A stretch of DNA of 64,000 bases from Luscinia megarhynchos. Its lineage: Eukaryota > Chordata > Aves > Passeriformes > Turdidae. The stretch covers positions 12,254,906 through 12,318,905 of the forward strand of contig JAPFBE010000002.1 in assembly GCA_034336665.1 (NCBI GenBank), given 5' to 3'. A program made the position numbers and the translations under genes. Positions 11,201 through 23,900 of this stretch are shown in pieces. The notes under the pieces are model-generated. The model was given only the letters and a program-made list of their open reading frames with translations, ran no database searches and was not told the DNA's origin. Within the stretch, counting starts at the first letter, position 1. Each line of letters begins with the position of its first letter.

Positions 11201-14200
11201 ACTTGCCTGAGTGGAAAGCAGCTGCACCAGAGTCATCAACAGCTAAATGAGATATTACAGGGTGAGGAAGCCCCTGCCAGCAGCCCCTCTGTTCCCCCCC
11301 ATTCCTGAGCTGGTGCTGCTTGGAGAGGAGACAATGAGGTCCAGACATGCAACTGAAGAGTCACCCACCCAAGAAACCCTCCTTTGAACCACTGAAAGGA
11401 ATTGCAGGAACCATTGAAGGCTGTTTGTGCTAGCTGTGGGAATCAGTCATGCTCTTCTGGAGCAATCAGGTGTATCCTGTGGGTATTGCTGGCTGCTGGC
11501 TCAGCTCCAGCATCCCTGTCTACATGATGCCCCTTCTTCCTTCACATCAAGCAAAGTTTTGGGGCGGATTGTGTGAAAAGCATCAGAAAACATTGTTTCC
11601 TTCATAAATCCTATCAATGCTTCTCAAAAGAACTAGACTAGGACTTATTTTACAAGAAAAAGAGCATTTGTAGGCCAGGCACTAAAGCACCACCATGAAC
11701 TAGGTCAATCCCATCATTTGTTACTGCTCAAAAGTACAATAACAGCGGGAAGAGAGGGTCAGGCTGGAATAATCATTTGTTAACAATTTTAATAGTAAAA
11801 CTTTATTGGTTTTCCCTATGGATTCTCATAGTTCTTATAGTGAAATTAAGTGTTTTTCCTCCAAGTGAACTCTTGTTAATCCTTTTATTTAGGTTCAGAG
11901 CTACAGTACATGACCCTGCAAGAACATTCATCTGCAGTCACAGCTGGAGCTGCAGACTCACTGGCTTGAAGGAATTAATTTCTTTGCAAGGCAGAAGCAA
12001 CTGAAAAGCCAAAGGCTTATCTACAGGAAAATATGAATTTCACAAACTTGTACAAAGAGCAGGACAAACTAAAAATCTATAATCAGACACCTCATCAAAG
12101 AGCAGTTGCAAAAAAAACTCAGTCACATTAGAGGGATACAATGTGGGGGGAAGGAGTATTCTGCTAGTTTGTCATACCACATAACTATCTTTAGGTTTAA
12201 AAAAATTTGAATTTTATAACCAGATTAAATTTTATTCCAATGAACTGCCACCAAGAGGTCATTCAGGTTTCACAGTGCTTAACCCCAGGCACCTAGGCTT
12301 TCTATTATCTCATACCTTTGATAGCAATTTATTAATTTGCAAGACTTATCTGAAGCCAGTTATAACATTACCAAGCAAAAAGCCTATTCTTGCTTCACCT
12401 TGGTTGTCAACTTCTTAGTTCATTTTCTCCCATGTAAAGTAAATAACAATAGAAGTGTGAAAAATGCTGGAAAGTCAGACTGTTTAATTGGGCATAATGG
12501 AAAAGACTGTCACCAAAAAAAAATATTGCAAAGTAGAACAGGTCATGAGCAGGCAGAACTCAAAACATGAGTGATAACCTGACTTGGAATCTAAAATCTG
12601 GATTTTCTGCTTTTGATGGCATTCAAGAAAGTCCTGTAAAAGCACTGTAATTTTCTCAATATACAAAAAAAAGGAGAAGAAAATCCATAAAGATTTCAGT
12701 GTTCAGATTCACCCCTTTTTACAAGAAGCCTTAGATAAGCATTCAACAGATGCATCACACTCCTGTTTTATACAGAATGCAGTGAGACATTATTAATTGA
12801 TCGTGCATGAGTACAGTCAGCACCTTTCTAATTATATGAAAGTTTGACCCATTAAACTGCTTGGAAATATTTGTATATCCACAAGCATCCACAGCAATTT
12901 ATTTTGAGCATATTGCACTGAAATATTTACTTATGCTCTCTGAAGCTGAGCATCCCTGACACTTTTGAGACCTCAATATCTTGAATTTTTCAAATCATTG
13001 CTTTCCTAATCAAGGAATAAAGAGACATAAAAGCTTCATTTAATGAAAATAATTTAGAAGCAGAATTTTTAGGAGAATCTAAACAAAGAAAACCCAGAGT
13101 ATTTTTAATTCTTGCCCATATTTTAATTTAAATATTGAACTTGATTACATTTACAATAGATTTCCAGCACATTCTCTCTGAGAAAATATTTCAGTCATAC
13201 TGAAATTATTAAAAGAATTTATTTTAAGCAGCATGAATAGGTCTTTACTAGAATTGCTAAATAAATAGCAACCACCAATTAAAAGAAAAAAAGCCAAATA
13301 GATTTCAATTAATTTGATTTAGATATAGGATTTTTATCAGTATGAAGTGAAAATATATTTAATTAAAGCACACCAATGATGAAGCATTCTCATTGCACAT
13401 TTATTTTATCCTACTAGTTTATTTTGCATAGCTGCCCTCAATAGTGTGTTCTCAAAGAGACACTACTTAGATGATTCAGGTCAGACTTCACTGATTAAAA
13501 TTATCACATTGACATAGGCCATCCACTAAGGAATCCACACACAGGAAAGAGCAAGTGCTGTGCAGCCCTGGAGGTTTCCCTGCTGCTCTGTTCTTGGATG
13601 AGGAGGAAAAGATTTGAGCAGCAAAGGCCAAAGGGAACACCAAGTCCCTCCACACCAGTGCTGGAGGGTGAGCTGGAGACAGATCCTTCCTCCCACTACA
13701 CAAAGAGTTCCCTTCTAAGCACTGCTTGCTAAACAGCTCATTCCTTAAGAGATTATCTATCAACATCAATTCACATTGCACTAACATTGCAATCATCAGC
13801 TGACAAAGAATGATGCAGTAACACTGTTCTGATGCTTTTCCTCTTCTGGTGTTTCTTAATAGCACTGATGCCCCCAAAGGAAGAAAATCCCAGAGCAGGA
13901 GCCATTGGGTTACACAGATTAGAGTGGCCTTTGAAGATGAGCTGTGCCAACAGCACTCCCAAGTAGATAAGGCTTGAGCAACGAAACCAGAGCTTGACAC
14001 AGAAATATTAAGGATCTGCAGCAGTAACCAGGCTGACCTAGTGGCAGCACGCTGCCAAACAGTCAGAAAACCCAATCCTTGTTTCTTTCCCAAGTACCAA
14101 AATAACAAGCAGCCTTCATGCTAAAAGCTGACTTAATTCACTTACAAAAGTCATCATGGGCTATAATGGGACCACCTCCCCCTCCTTATTAATTTTGTTC

Positions 14201-16115
14201 TTTTCATTATCATTATCCCAGGTGGCTTCCAGGAAGTCCCTTGCAAACTAGTCACTATTATGAAGTTGGCCTATTTTAATCACAATCCCTTGACAAGAAC
14301 AGCTAATTATCTAACTTTTCTGCCTGAACTACCAGATGGCTTTAGTTCTATACTTAACTTTCAGTTCTCAGTAACTAGTGATACTTGCACACTAGAAGAT
14401 GTCAGGGATTACACAGAACAGAAGTAATACCAGTACCAACACCAGTACCTCAGGCACAGGTGGGACAGAAACATATATATCCACTGCACCCTTCCACTTA
14501 AATAATAAAGTTCCTTAAGATGGCAAGCATCTGTCATGTTTTCTTTTCTTATGGGGCTTCCCAAAGGTGTGCCAGTAGGTTTTTCTTCATGTCGCACTGT
14601 TTGTTTTTTTCCTTTAAAAAACATTAGCATCCACTTCACAGAAAACAAAGAGGAGCTTCCATGTTATTCCCACCAACTCCTTTTGCACTTTCCCAGTTGT
14701 TCTCCTCCTGAGACCCACATTTTTGCCTGAGACACCAGGAGGGTGCCCACACTGCATGCCATGGCCCAGCACACCTCGGGACTGAGCATCCAGAAAGCAT
14801 CTGAGCATGGTGTCCCACGGGACTGCACAAACACTCAAGTTTGGGGAGAAGGGATTGCAAGATTGTCATCACTGACAGTGCAATTAGCAAGTACAGCTTC
14901 CATGTGCTTGTCAAAAGGTGCACCAAAGCAGGCAGATTTCTGCTGGTTCCAAACACTGGAGTTCAGGCAGGGTTTGAGAGCATCCCTGTCCATGGCATAA
15001 AACAGGGAGGGAATCTGGCCTGAGTGCACTGGGGCAATATTTACCCCTGGTGTGCACAAGGAAAATACAGCTGACTCTGACTAAAGGCAGTGAAGATCAA
15101 CCAACAACAAGACAAGGCCAAAGATCAGCCAAGTGAAGGAGTTTCCTGCATAGGACACTGTATCACAGGAAGGCAAAACCATTGGATATTAACCACAGCA
15201 AGCATATCCCTCGTGAGTCATGCTCATAAAAATACAGGCAATTTCCTTTTGTATTCTTTTCACTATACTTAAATTCTAGAGCTTATTACATACACCTATC
15301 CTACACTGCCAAAAAAATCTTTTTTCCAAAATACAACAGCAGTGCAAACATTGATTTGTTTTTTTCCTGTTGGTCATAATTCGTGTGAGTACCTGTAGCC
15401 ACTCAGTGATGTTGCAACATTCACTAGAAAATAATTGAAGAACCCAGATTTGAGAAAATTCCTATGACTCTGACAACACAGAGAAATTTTAACTTCTTTT
15501 AAAAAAAGAGTAGAAATGGAATCTAGTGTCTGGATATAAAAACAAATGAAAAAGCATTGATAGGTAAGAAAACACTGTATTCAAGTTTCTAAAAAGGCAC
15601 TAAAAGAAATAGTAAAAATTTCAAACAGTATTTTTTATTATTTTTGTGTCTGTGCATCTTTAGACAGTCACTCACTTTTAAGCACCTGCTCTAAAAGGTT
15701 TAGAATAAAGAAAATGCCTTCACATTCAGAAAGCAAACTTTTAGTCATATTAGATCTAAGATATATACTTAATTTTATTATACTGATAGCAAAATCAGAA
15801 GGAAGAATCACTGTTTGGTTGTTTTGTTTTTTTTAAATATAGCAACCAGTTATTTCTGTGAATAGCTAGGAAAGCAACATGACCATATTAGCAAATCTTA
15901 TAATACAGCAAACACAATCAGACAAGTGCCCCTGGGTATCATCAGAGCAACATTTGGATGCCTAAGCATAAATAACAATCAGAGTTTTCTCAGGTTTGCA
16001 GCAGTGGCTCTGAGGCAGGACAGTAGGAAAGAAAGGCTGTCTGAACACCTGCCACACCAGTGACAAAATTGATTTTTGCCAGAATTATGGCTGTTACATT
16101 TGTAAGGCTGCTCAC
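8245..16115. other. Noncoding unique sequence
   Basis: AT-rich DNA without recognised repeats of note. It includes a 14-base T-run (8354-8367), a TAAT-motif-rich stretch at about 12780-13430, and the longest open frame of the window (13488-14108, minus, 206 codons), which resembles no known protein. A strong plus-strand acceptor at 11020-11039 leads into a 38-codon open stretch ending at TGA 11154-11156. None of these is enough to call a gene. Confidence 0.6.
8354..8367. repeat. T-run, 14 bases
   Basis: Simple poly-T, one of few long T-runs on the plus strand; A-runs predominate in this window. Confidence 0.85.
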
Positions 16116-16163
16116 CTGCAAATTTATTCTGGCAAGGATGCTCATTAAATTAATGGACCTCCT
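16116..16163 (-). other. Exon-like segment, 48 nt (weak candidate)
   Basis: Forty-eight bases on the minus strand lie between an acceptor ending TCAGTCTAG and a consensus donor (TTTGCAG then GTGAGCAG). One frame is open in phase 0-0 and reads RRSINLMSILARINLQ. The phase fits between the candidates at 32746-32776 and 8159-8244. The acceptor's pyrimidine tract is only moderate, and the peptide is not recognised. Confidence 0.12.
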
Positions 16164-16631
16164 CTAGACTGATAAGCTTGGGACAGTTCTGAGATTTGAG
16201 TCTGGATTCCAAAACTAGTTTGATCTTCTCAGTCTTAAATGGAAATTATTTCAAGTTTCATTTTCTGCCACTAGAGTCCAAGTGAAGTCAGATCTTGGAA
16301 CAAGTACTCCAAAACAGAAGATCCTCCACCCCTTTAATATTTGCTTGAAGGTATTTATGAGAGATTTATACATGCAAACCTTCCCAAGCTGAACAATAAT
16401 TTACATCTGTAGAATCCATAACATTAATCTTGCAACAATCACACTGTAATATCTATTTTTAGAGTTTTTGGAGCTAATTTAAGAGTCAGTGCTGAGCATA
16501 AGAGGTCTTGGGAAACTGACTTGTAATGACAATCTCTAGTTATATTTCACAGAGCCCTAGATCCTCCTGAAATGGAAAACAAGGGTAACTATTGCCAAGA
16601 AAATTAAGTTTGCTTGATTTTTCCCATGCAG

Positions 16632-17375
16632 TACTGTTCAATGCTCAGTTAACCACATAGTTAGTGCCACATCGAGTCTTTAACACCTTCAGGGACAGTG
16701 GTTCCACCACCTTCCTGGGCAGCCCATTCCCATCCCAGCCACCCTCTCTGTGAAGAAATTTTCCCTAATGTCCAACTCAAGCCTTCCCTGGCACAGCTTT
16801 ACCCTGTGTCCTCTTGTCCTGTCCCTTGGGAGAAGAGACTGACCCCCCCACCTGGCTACATCCTGCTTTCAAGGCAGCTGTAGGGAGGGATAAGGTCTCC
16901 CCTGAGCCTCCTTTTCTCCAGGCTAAACACAGGACTTGTGCTCCAGACCTTCCACCAGCCTTATTCTGGTAACTCTGTCCTCTCCTCCAGACACACTCCA
17001 GCATCTCAACCTCCTTCCTAAATTGGGGGACCCAGAACTGGACGCAGCACTCAAGGTGTGGCCTCACCAGTGCCCAGTACAGGGGAAGAATGATTTCCCT
17101 GGTCCTGCTGGCCACACTATTCCTGATCCAGGCCAGGATGCTGTTGGCCTCCTTGGTAGAGCTGGCTCAAGTTCAGCTGCTGTCAATCAGTACCCAGGTC
17201 CCTTTCTGCCTGTCTGTAGCCACTCTGTGCCCAAATTGCAGTGCTGCAAGGGCTGTGGCAGGACAGCTTGCAGGACCAGCTTGGGTTCTGAGCAGTTTGT
17301 ATCACTGCAGTGTCTGCTGCCACTCCTCAGTTTGGTTAAATCAGTGGGGGACTGACTTCAAATTGTGATTTTAAA
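16632..17375 (-). mobile_element. CR1 LINE fragment A (3' part, old)
   Basis: This is a non-LTR retrotransposon of the avian CR1 family lying on the minus strand, so its 3' end is at the left. The plus strand shows the diagnostic antisense phrases of bird CR1, for example the block at 16697-16730 describing the end of ORF2 and the block around 17050-17075. The ATTCTATG-type tail is missing, so the 3' end is eroded or truncated. The 5' side stops inside the reverse-transcriptase C-terminal region, the usual 5' truncation. Divergence and indels suggest an old copy. Confidence 0.93.
16985..17160 (-). pseudogene. CR1 ORF2 remnant, region after the RT domain
   Basis: In one continuous minus-strand frame I read [20 protein letters not shown] followed by [20 protein letters not shown] and FRKEVEMLE. 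This is the characteristic segment just downstream of the CR1 reverse-transcriptase core. Below about 16985 the frame breaks up through indels. No intact ORF1, endonuclease or catalytic RT core is present in this fragment, so it is a dead remnant. Confidence 0.9.
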
Positions 17376-17737
17376 TGAGTGTGTCCTGCACAGGTTAGTT
17401 TCTGTCACATAGCCATTTGTCCAAGCAGCAGCAGCAGCATGGGAGAGGTCTCATCTGCCTGCCCTGTTCTGGCTGCCCAGGCAGCCTTGGCCAAACTTTA
17501 GGCTGCATCCCATTACTGAGTTCAGCTACACATCATCTCCTCACCCCTAGATATGTCCTGTCCCAGTGTTGAGATTAGACCCTTCTCTTTTCCCTACATC
17601 TTGGTTCACACTGACCCACAGGGAGCTCAAAAATAGCTGTAACATCTCTGCAGCATGCCCCCAGTGGGAAACTAGAACACTGCTTGGTGTTCTGTAACTT
17701 CAGTTCCCCACTAAAACAAAGAGGTACCTCACCACAA

Positions 17738-17829
17738 AAGTTTAACTTATTATATAAGTTAATATAGTTTAAAGTTTAACTTATTAATGATGATAACTTA
17801 AACGATGAAGTTTAACTTATTAATGAACA
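17738..17829. repeat. Triplicated AT-rich motif
   Basis: AAGTTTAACTTATTA occurs three times (from 17738, 17772 and 17808). The last two copies extend to AAGTTTAACTTATTAATGA. The copies are spaced about 35 bases apart, so this looks like a degenerate short tandem array rather than a transposon. Confidence 0.85.
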
Positions 17830-17989
17830 TAAGCAACCCAATCAATAACACCTACATAGGCAAATATTGACAAAGGGCTACAATTTCAAAGAAGCAAGTG
17901 AGTACATGGAGTCCTCCTGAGTCATTCCTCTGCAGGATTACTGCTCCATGGTGATTTTCTTTCAAAGCCCTATCTCACAGCATCTTCTC

Positions 17990-18001
17990 ATGCATATGCA
18001 T
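17990..18001. promoter_or_regulatory. MORE-type POU dimer palindrome
   Basis: ATGCATATGCAT is present exactly and lies within the perfect 14-base palindrome CATGCATATGCATG (17989-18002). This is the published palindromic Oct-factor recognition element bound by POU homodimers. One 12-base match in 64 kb of AT-rich DNA could be chance; occupancy is not shown by the sequence. Confidence 0.4.
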
Positions 18002-19953
18002 GTTGCCAGTGTCCATTCTACAATCTGAATCACTTCCTGTCTGCAGTTTCATTAAGTGGAAGCCTCCTAAAAGAAAAGTGAGGGGGCGGAAGGGTGGGAA
18101 CCTCAGGGGAAAAAATATTTACAGCTTACACAAGCTTCTTGTATTTACAGAAAACACAAGGACAAAAGGTTTTCCTTGACCAAGAGTACCAGATATTTAA
18201 AAAATAGCAGATATCACCTCTGAGAGCACATATAATAAACTGCATGCTAACACTAAGCATTGCCTTCCTTTATTCATGAAATGAGTCAATTGAATAGGAC
18301 AACAAATAATTTCTTCCTTTTATCTTCATCCATCCTTGCTACATATCTGTGCACCATCATTTAAGCATTAAGAGTCTGACATGGTATAGAAGGACCTGTG
18401 CTCCTGCAGACATTAATAATATCATGTTAGAACTCTGATTAACAGCCATAACTTAACATCACCTAATAAAATTACTGACATGGGTGATATACAACAATAT
18501 CAGATACAAAGCAGCTTGGGCAAGCCACTGAGTGAATTACCTTTGGTACTGGAAGGAACAGATGAGGTAATTCCTTCAGTAACTTATCAAAGGAAAAAAA
18601 AAAACAAAACATACAGCTTTAAATCCTAACTCACACTTTATCCCACATAGCAGCAGGAGGGTTTTACTAATTGCAATCTGCAGAACATATGGACTGGAAA
18701 GCATCTCATCATCCAGCACCTCAAAACTATAGGCATTTAGTCTCTAAGCTTTAGCACACTGTTTACAATTTGCCTTGTGAATATGTCACTGCATTTTACA
18801 TTACTAAGGCATGCATGTAAAGAAAAGAAAGAAGTTTTATTGGCTACAACTAACACAAACATCAAAGACTTATAGTGCAAAGAAATCCATAACTACACTC
18901 CCTTTCCATTGAGGCTAAGCAAGGACAGTGGCTTTACTACCCCCTTTTTACACAAAACAGATTCAGAATCTTTTTTTCCCCTGCCTTCACATTTCCTGAC
19001 TGCATCCTTGAGTAAGGAAGACTTTGAAGCCTCCACCCAAAACAAACATGAATCTTTATAACTTTTGTAATCAGCTTTTTGGCCACCCAGTGAGAATCTA
19101 ACAGGATCCCTTGTTTGAAGGCCACCACAGAATAATGCTAGCAGGGGAAAAGAAAAAGAAGATGAGATCCAAATATAATCATTACATAATATTTTCCTAA
19201 TGAAATATAAAGCTGTTTTAATCTAAACAGTATGACAAGATCTTTATTAATCAACTCCAAATGAGGGACTATATTCACCAATTTAGCAGAGTGAAACCAA
19301 AACAAGCAGAAAATAATTTAAATGTTTAGACAAGAATTCTAAAAATGACACATTCTCCCAGATAAATAGGCAGTACCATCCTAAATTTTGAAATCTCTCC
19401 TAAATACTCATTCCCTGGAGATATATCAACCTGTGACTGATATGGGTCCCTCTAAGAATAATCAAGCTGTTTTACCAAGGGCACATGCTACTCAGGACTA
19501 TGGTGTTGAAACCCCAGACAAAGCACTGAGGAGAAGCTGCCTCATGTTTCTGGAATCCCAAAAACATGTTTTGGGAAGGCTCTCTCACCTCCACCATCAT
19601 CCTCCTGGTGCAAATGGAACAGAATAGCAAGTGCTGCTGCACAGGTGACAATTCAGTGCCAGAGGGATGCTTCCTTCCATCCTGAAACTGGTCATGCCTC
19701 CCCACAACATGGAATCTCTCAAAAATATATGGATTGAGCAGTACAGCTAAAAAGGTATTAGCTGTCCCCTTATCATGATCCAATACTGTATTTGGCTCCT
19801 ATTTATTTCACACTGTCATGATTTACAGCTTCACATCCCCTCTTTATCTCCCCTCCTTTCACATTTCTGAGAGTATTTTAATTTCCAGTTTGCAAGGAAT
19901 TATTCATTCTGAAGAATTCTGAAGTTACTTCTATATAGTACAGGATACTTCTG

Positions 19954-19971
19954 AAAAAAAAAAAAAAAAAA
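19954..19971. repeat. A-run, 18 bases
   Basis: Simple poly-A with no recognisable element body upstream. Confidence 0.9.
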
Positions 19972-22055
19972 CAGATGCAATTCCAGTTTAATGTCTTTTT
20001 ACTACTGAGTTATGCAACCCTAGGAAAAATTCTTTAAACACAAAAAATCATACTCTCAGGATTTTTCTTATCAAAAACAATCTGTAAATTTTAGGTATTT
20101 CAAACTCTCACATGTAGTCTGCCTTGCACAAATTTATTAACATTCTAATTTATCAATCCACAACTGTATTTCAAAAAATTTTTAAAAGAACACTTAGGAG
20201 TGCACTGTCATGATAGAACATAAAATTTAATTATTAATTATAATCATTAACTGCTAAGGCAGGGATATTGAAACAACCCTCTTAGTTAAGCATTTTCATA
20301 AAAGAAACAGGAAGAAGCACTGATCAAGACGTATGGACACATATCTGTCTCATATTGGCTGCTTTGTTTTTCCTTCACATTCATATGAGAATTGCAATTG
20401 CCGTTGAAATTGGCATTACTCCTAAGAAAAAACAAAAAAAGAGCAGAAACACACATCAATATGTGGAAGCTCTGTCTTCCACCTATAGCACTCGTTCCCA
20501 ACTCACAATCTGTCAACATAACACAGGAAAGATTAGGAAAAAAAGGCACTGCTAAAGTGTTCTGAAACTTTTCAGAACATTAATTGATATGTCCTGAGGA
20601 AAAAACACCCTAGATTGAGACCTCTTTAAAACATTCTTGTTTTCTTACACCTCCTGATCTGACAGCATCTCTTCACAAGATGAAATCCTTTGATCTCCAC
20701 TTGCCTGCTGTGGCACCTGCCTCCTAAGGGCTGGGTTTTCCTTGTTTGTGATTTTAGAAAATCATACTCTGGGGATACACAAGCAGAAGTATCCATAAGG
20801 TCCCTTAAAGTGCTGAAAAGCCAGGTTCTTGAAGAGGGGAGGACAAATAGGCTGCTAGACACAGCATTTCTGCAGTGAAGCAGAGCCATGTGCACACACA
20901 GCATAGGTCACACCAAAAGTGAGAGAAAGTGACTATGTGAAATAGAGTGCTGCAGTCAAAAGAACATATCTTGCAAATCAGGGCAACAAATATTTGATCC
21001 AACCCCTGTAATTTATTTAAAATGTGAGAAGAGCTTTATGATATAGCAAATATATCACAGCTCACTCCTGCAAGAAGGTTCTGGGTGTTGAATGAGCCAA
21101 AGGCAGGAAATTATCTAAAGGTGCATGTACTGCAACACCCAGCTCAAGTAGCCAACAACGGCAGGGCCCAGACTCCTGGAATCCACTGATCCCAGGCAAG
21201 AAAGCATCTGCAGAATAAACCTGGCACCATTCAAACCTACAAGCTCAAAAATTTAGGTTTGCAGAAAGAAAAGCTGATACAGTATTTTATGTCTTCAGAC
21301 ACCTTCACTCAGTGCTGCAGATCATATAACAGGACTTATTCACTAGTTTAGCAATAGTATTCAAAGAATTGTTAGAAAAATAAAAGTCTTATCGACATCT
21401 TAAGCATAAACATATCTTGAACTATATTTCATGATGTTTGGGATTTTTTTTTATAATTAATTAATTTTTTTAAGCAGGTCATTGTAATATACAGTAAATA
21501 CCACAGTGTGTGAGCAAACATAGTGCTGGGGAAACACTGCTGTCACCTTTTTTCCCCTTCAATGTCTGTCACTGCCATTCTGGAACCAGGCATTTCTCTC
21601 CCTTTGAGACAGTGCTGCTCACAGCTCCCTACTTAGCATATGGAAAGAGGAAAACTTTCCTAAAGGAAACATCTTGAATATATGTTAACTGCTGAGAATT
21701 TAAGGAATATACTTACAGAATTATCTGTTTTATTAAAACCTGAAAGTACAGCATGTGCACACAGCAAGGAGAAGATAGACTTGTCAGTTTCTCACAGTAT
21801 TTTCATTTTTTTCAAACTCTATACAAGGAATGAGGGATTCAGCATGACCCACTTTGCCACTGCCTCATCTTCCCTCTGCCACAAGGACAGCTCAAGAGGA
21901 AATAATCCCTTTCTCACTCACTACATATTCTCTGTGAAGCAATACATCAGCTGAACAACCCACATCATCCCAATGAAGATACTGAATGGTTATCTCTCAA
22001 ACTGAATCTTATTTCTGCTAGACTTATACGGTGCTAGTTACCAGTTGCATAGAAA

Positions 22056-22099
22056 ATATACATATATATGTACATATATACACACACAGATACACACAC
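22056..22099. repeat. TA/CA microsatellite with central palindrome
   Basis: A mixed TA and CA dinucleotide tract. Positions 22063-22080 form a perfect 18-base palindrome centred on TGTACA. It is followed by CACACACA and ACACACAC blocks broken by GAT. Such tracts are length-variable and can form cruciforms. Confidence 0.9.
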
Positions 22100-23619
22100 T
22101 CCCCATGGATAAGAAAGGCCTTCTGTGAGATTCTGGCTATGCACAAGCATTCCTTCCCTTGCCAGTAATCAGAATGTAAAATAACTCTCCTGCCCTGAAA
22201 ATTTCCTTTTATTGGGATATTTGTTTCAAATTCATCTAAAAAAACTAAATCAGCTGACAAATCTGAAATAGCTAAACTGCCATTTACAACTGCAGTCTGG
22301 CTATGGTCAAACATTTGTTATTTTTATTTGCAGAAGATCAAAATGACTTGCAGAGTAAAGCACTTTTTCAAAGGCCCTTGGTGCAAATTCAATTTATGAA
22401 AACTCATCACTGACAACATTAATATATTCCTTTCTGTAAGATCTAGCTCTGCATTCCCCATAGAAAGTACATTAACCTCTTAAATAAGCAACCCATATAG
22501 GCTTGCTTCCAGCTGCTTGTAAGCAGATGAGACTGAAAATACTTCAAACCTGGAGGCTGGAACCAGCTGCTGTCTTTTAAAGCAAGATTTGTTTCATCCC
22601 AACATCCTTGTCGATAAGATAAAAATAAATATTCTCACAATTCAAAAATCTACTTTCCTGAGTCACGGAAAAAGAATTAAGCTTTTATTTGCAAATAAGC
22701 ACTCTTCAGTCTTACAAGACTAGAATATTAATAAGAAAATTCATAAGACACCAAAAAACTAATATTAATTAAATAAGCAACTAAAAAAAAATTGTATGTC
22801 TTTGGTATTCTTGAAATAGAAGCTGGCAAGAACTTGGTTTTTGGGTTACTTAGTGTTGTGGTTTTGAAAGAAAGAAAAAAAAATCAACCCCTAAACAAAA
22901 CAACTGTCATACCTGAGAGTCATAAAATATCAAACTTTTTCATGAAGTAAAACCATCTTCTGTATCTCAAAGCATGGATTCCTTATATAGAACTTTCCAT
23001 GTATTTTTACCACCAGAAATGTTAATTTCTCCATTAGAAGTCACCTAGCTATCAATCCTTGGAGGGTAGGAGTAAATATTAATCCAACACAAATGCATAT
23101 AAAGAATCATTTATTTTTAAAAAAAAATCGTAAGGGAAGAAGTGGCAATGACTCCTCCAGAAAGAGCTACCAGAAACCACTTTTCCAGAGTGCTGATGTC
23201 CTTGGGAGTTCCTACAAACAAGTAGCAGGAATTTAGACGCCACTTGCATACTCAGGGAGGGATAGGGGTGCTGGCAGAGAGGAGAAAGTGGCTGGGGAAG
23301 CATTCAGAGGGGGTTTCGCTGCTTTTTTGCATGATTTGATCTCTGGCAAGAAGCCTGAGAGCAGCTGCCATGGTGTGTCAGCTCCCTGCAGACCTGAGGT
23401 AAGCTGTGGGATCCTGGTTTGGGAATCTTCAGCCCAGTCACTGGGAAAAGCCATTAAAAATGGGGTTACAAACCCCAGTCAGCGACAGCATACAGCTTTA
23501 AGCAAAAACATCCTTTCTAATTACAGCTGTGTTTGCACTCCAGTTAAACACTGACGTTTAAAAGTCTCACACAAGAGGGTCCTAAAGAAAAACACTCGCT
23601 AAATATTTATTTTAATTTA

Positions 23620-23900
23620 AATACAGCGTGACTCAGCTGTGGGGAGGTCTCATCACCTCCAGCTGGAATTCCCCGCCGGGTCAGGGACTGGCCATGGAAG
23701 CGGCAGAGCTCAGGGGAACGTCCCAGCCCAGCGCCTCTCCTTCCCACAAGGGCTGCCCGTGAGAACTGCTCGGGCTGGGCTGGCCCCGCGCTCAAACCCG
23801 CATGAAATCACCCCTGAGCAGGCTGCTGGCTGCTGGGCTGGGAATTCCAGCCCTGCCCCAGCTCCCAGGCAGGCGCCTCTGCCCTCTGTGCTCCTCACAG
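23620..23900. promoter_or_regulatory. GC/CpG-richer patch with AP-1/MARE-like site
   Basis: About 280 bases with clearly higher G+C and roughly a dozen CpGs stand out from AT-rich surroundings. At the left edge GCGTGACTCAGCT carries a TGACTCAGC core (23629-23637), typical of AP-1 or Maf/NF-E2 sites. Open frames overlap in several frames on both strands, as expected from stop-poor GC-rich DNA, and none is recognisable. It is a candidate enhancer or minor CpG island, or an ordinary GC-rich fluctuation. Confidence 0.3.

Larger units (their letters stand above)
17376..23619. other. Noncoding unique sequence
   Basis: Apart from the features listed separately (triplicated motif 17738-17829, POU palindrome 17990-18001, A-run 19954-19971, TA/CA microsatellite 22056-22099) I see no gene or mobile element. 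Part of 20110-20260 is extremely AT-rich with TAATTATTAATTATAATCAT-type motifs. Open frames are short and unrecognised. Confidence 0.65.

Noticed and set aside
13488..14108. 206-codon minus-strand open frame as a gene
   Set aside because: No recognisable domain, no supporting splice or promoter context, and a frame of this length is near the random expectation for the window.
15379..15409. 31-nt minus-strand exon-like segment (ECCNITEWLQ)
   Set aside because: The acceptor is good, but the donor GTACTC is weak and its phase does not fit the other candidates.
23348..23396. Plus-strand 48-nt exon-like segment ending at GAG/GTAAGC
   Set aside because: The donor is good, but the acceptor (CTCTGGCAAG) lacks a convincing pyrimidine tract, and the strand disagrees with the better candidates.
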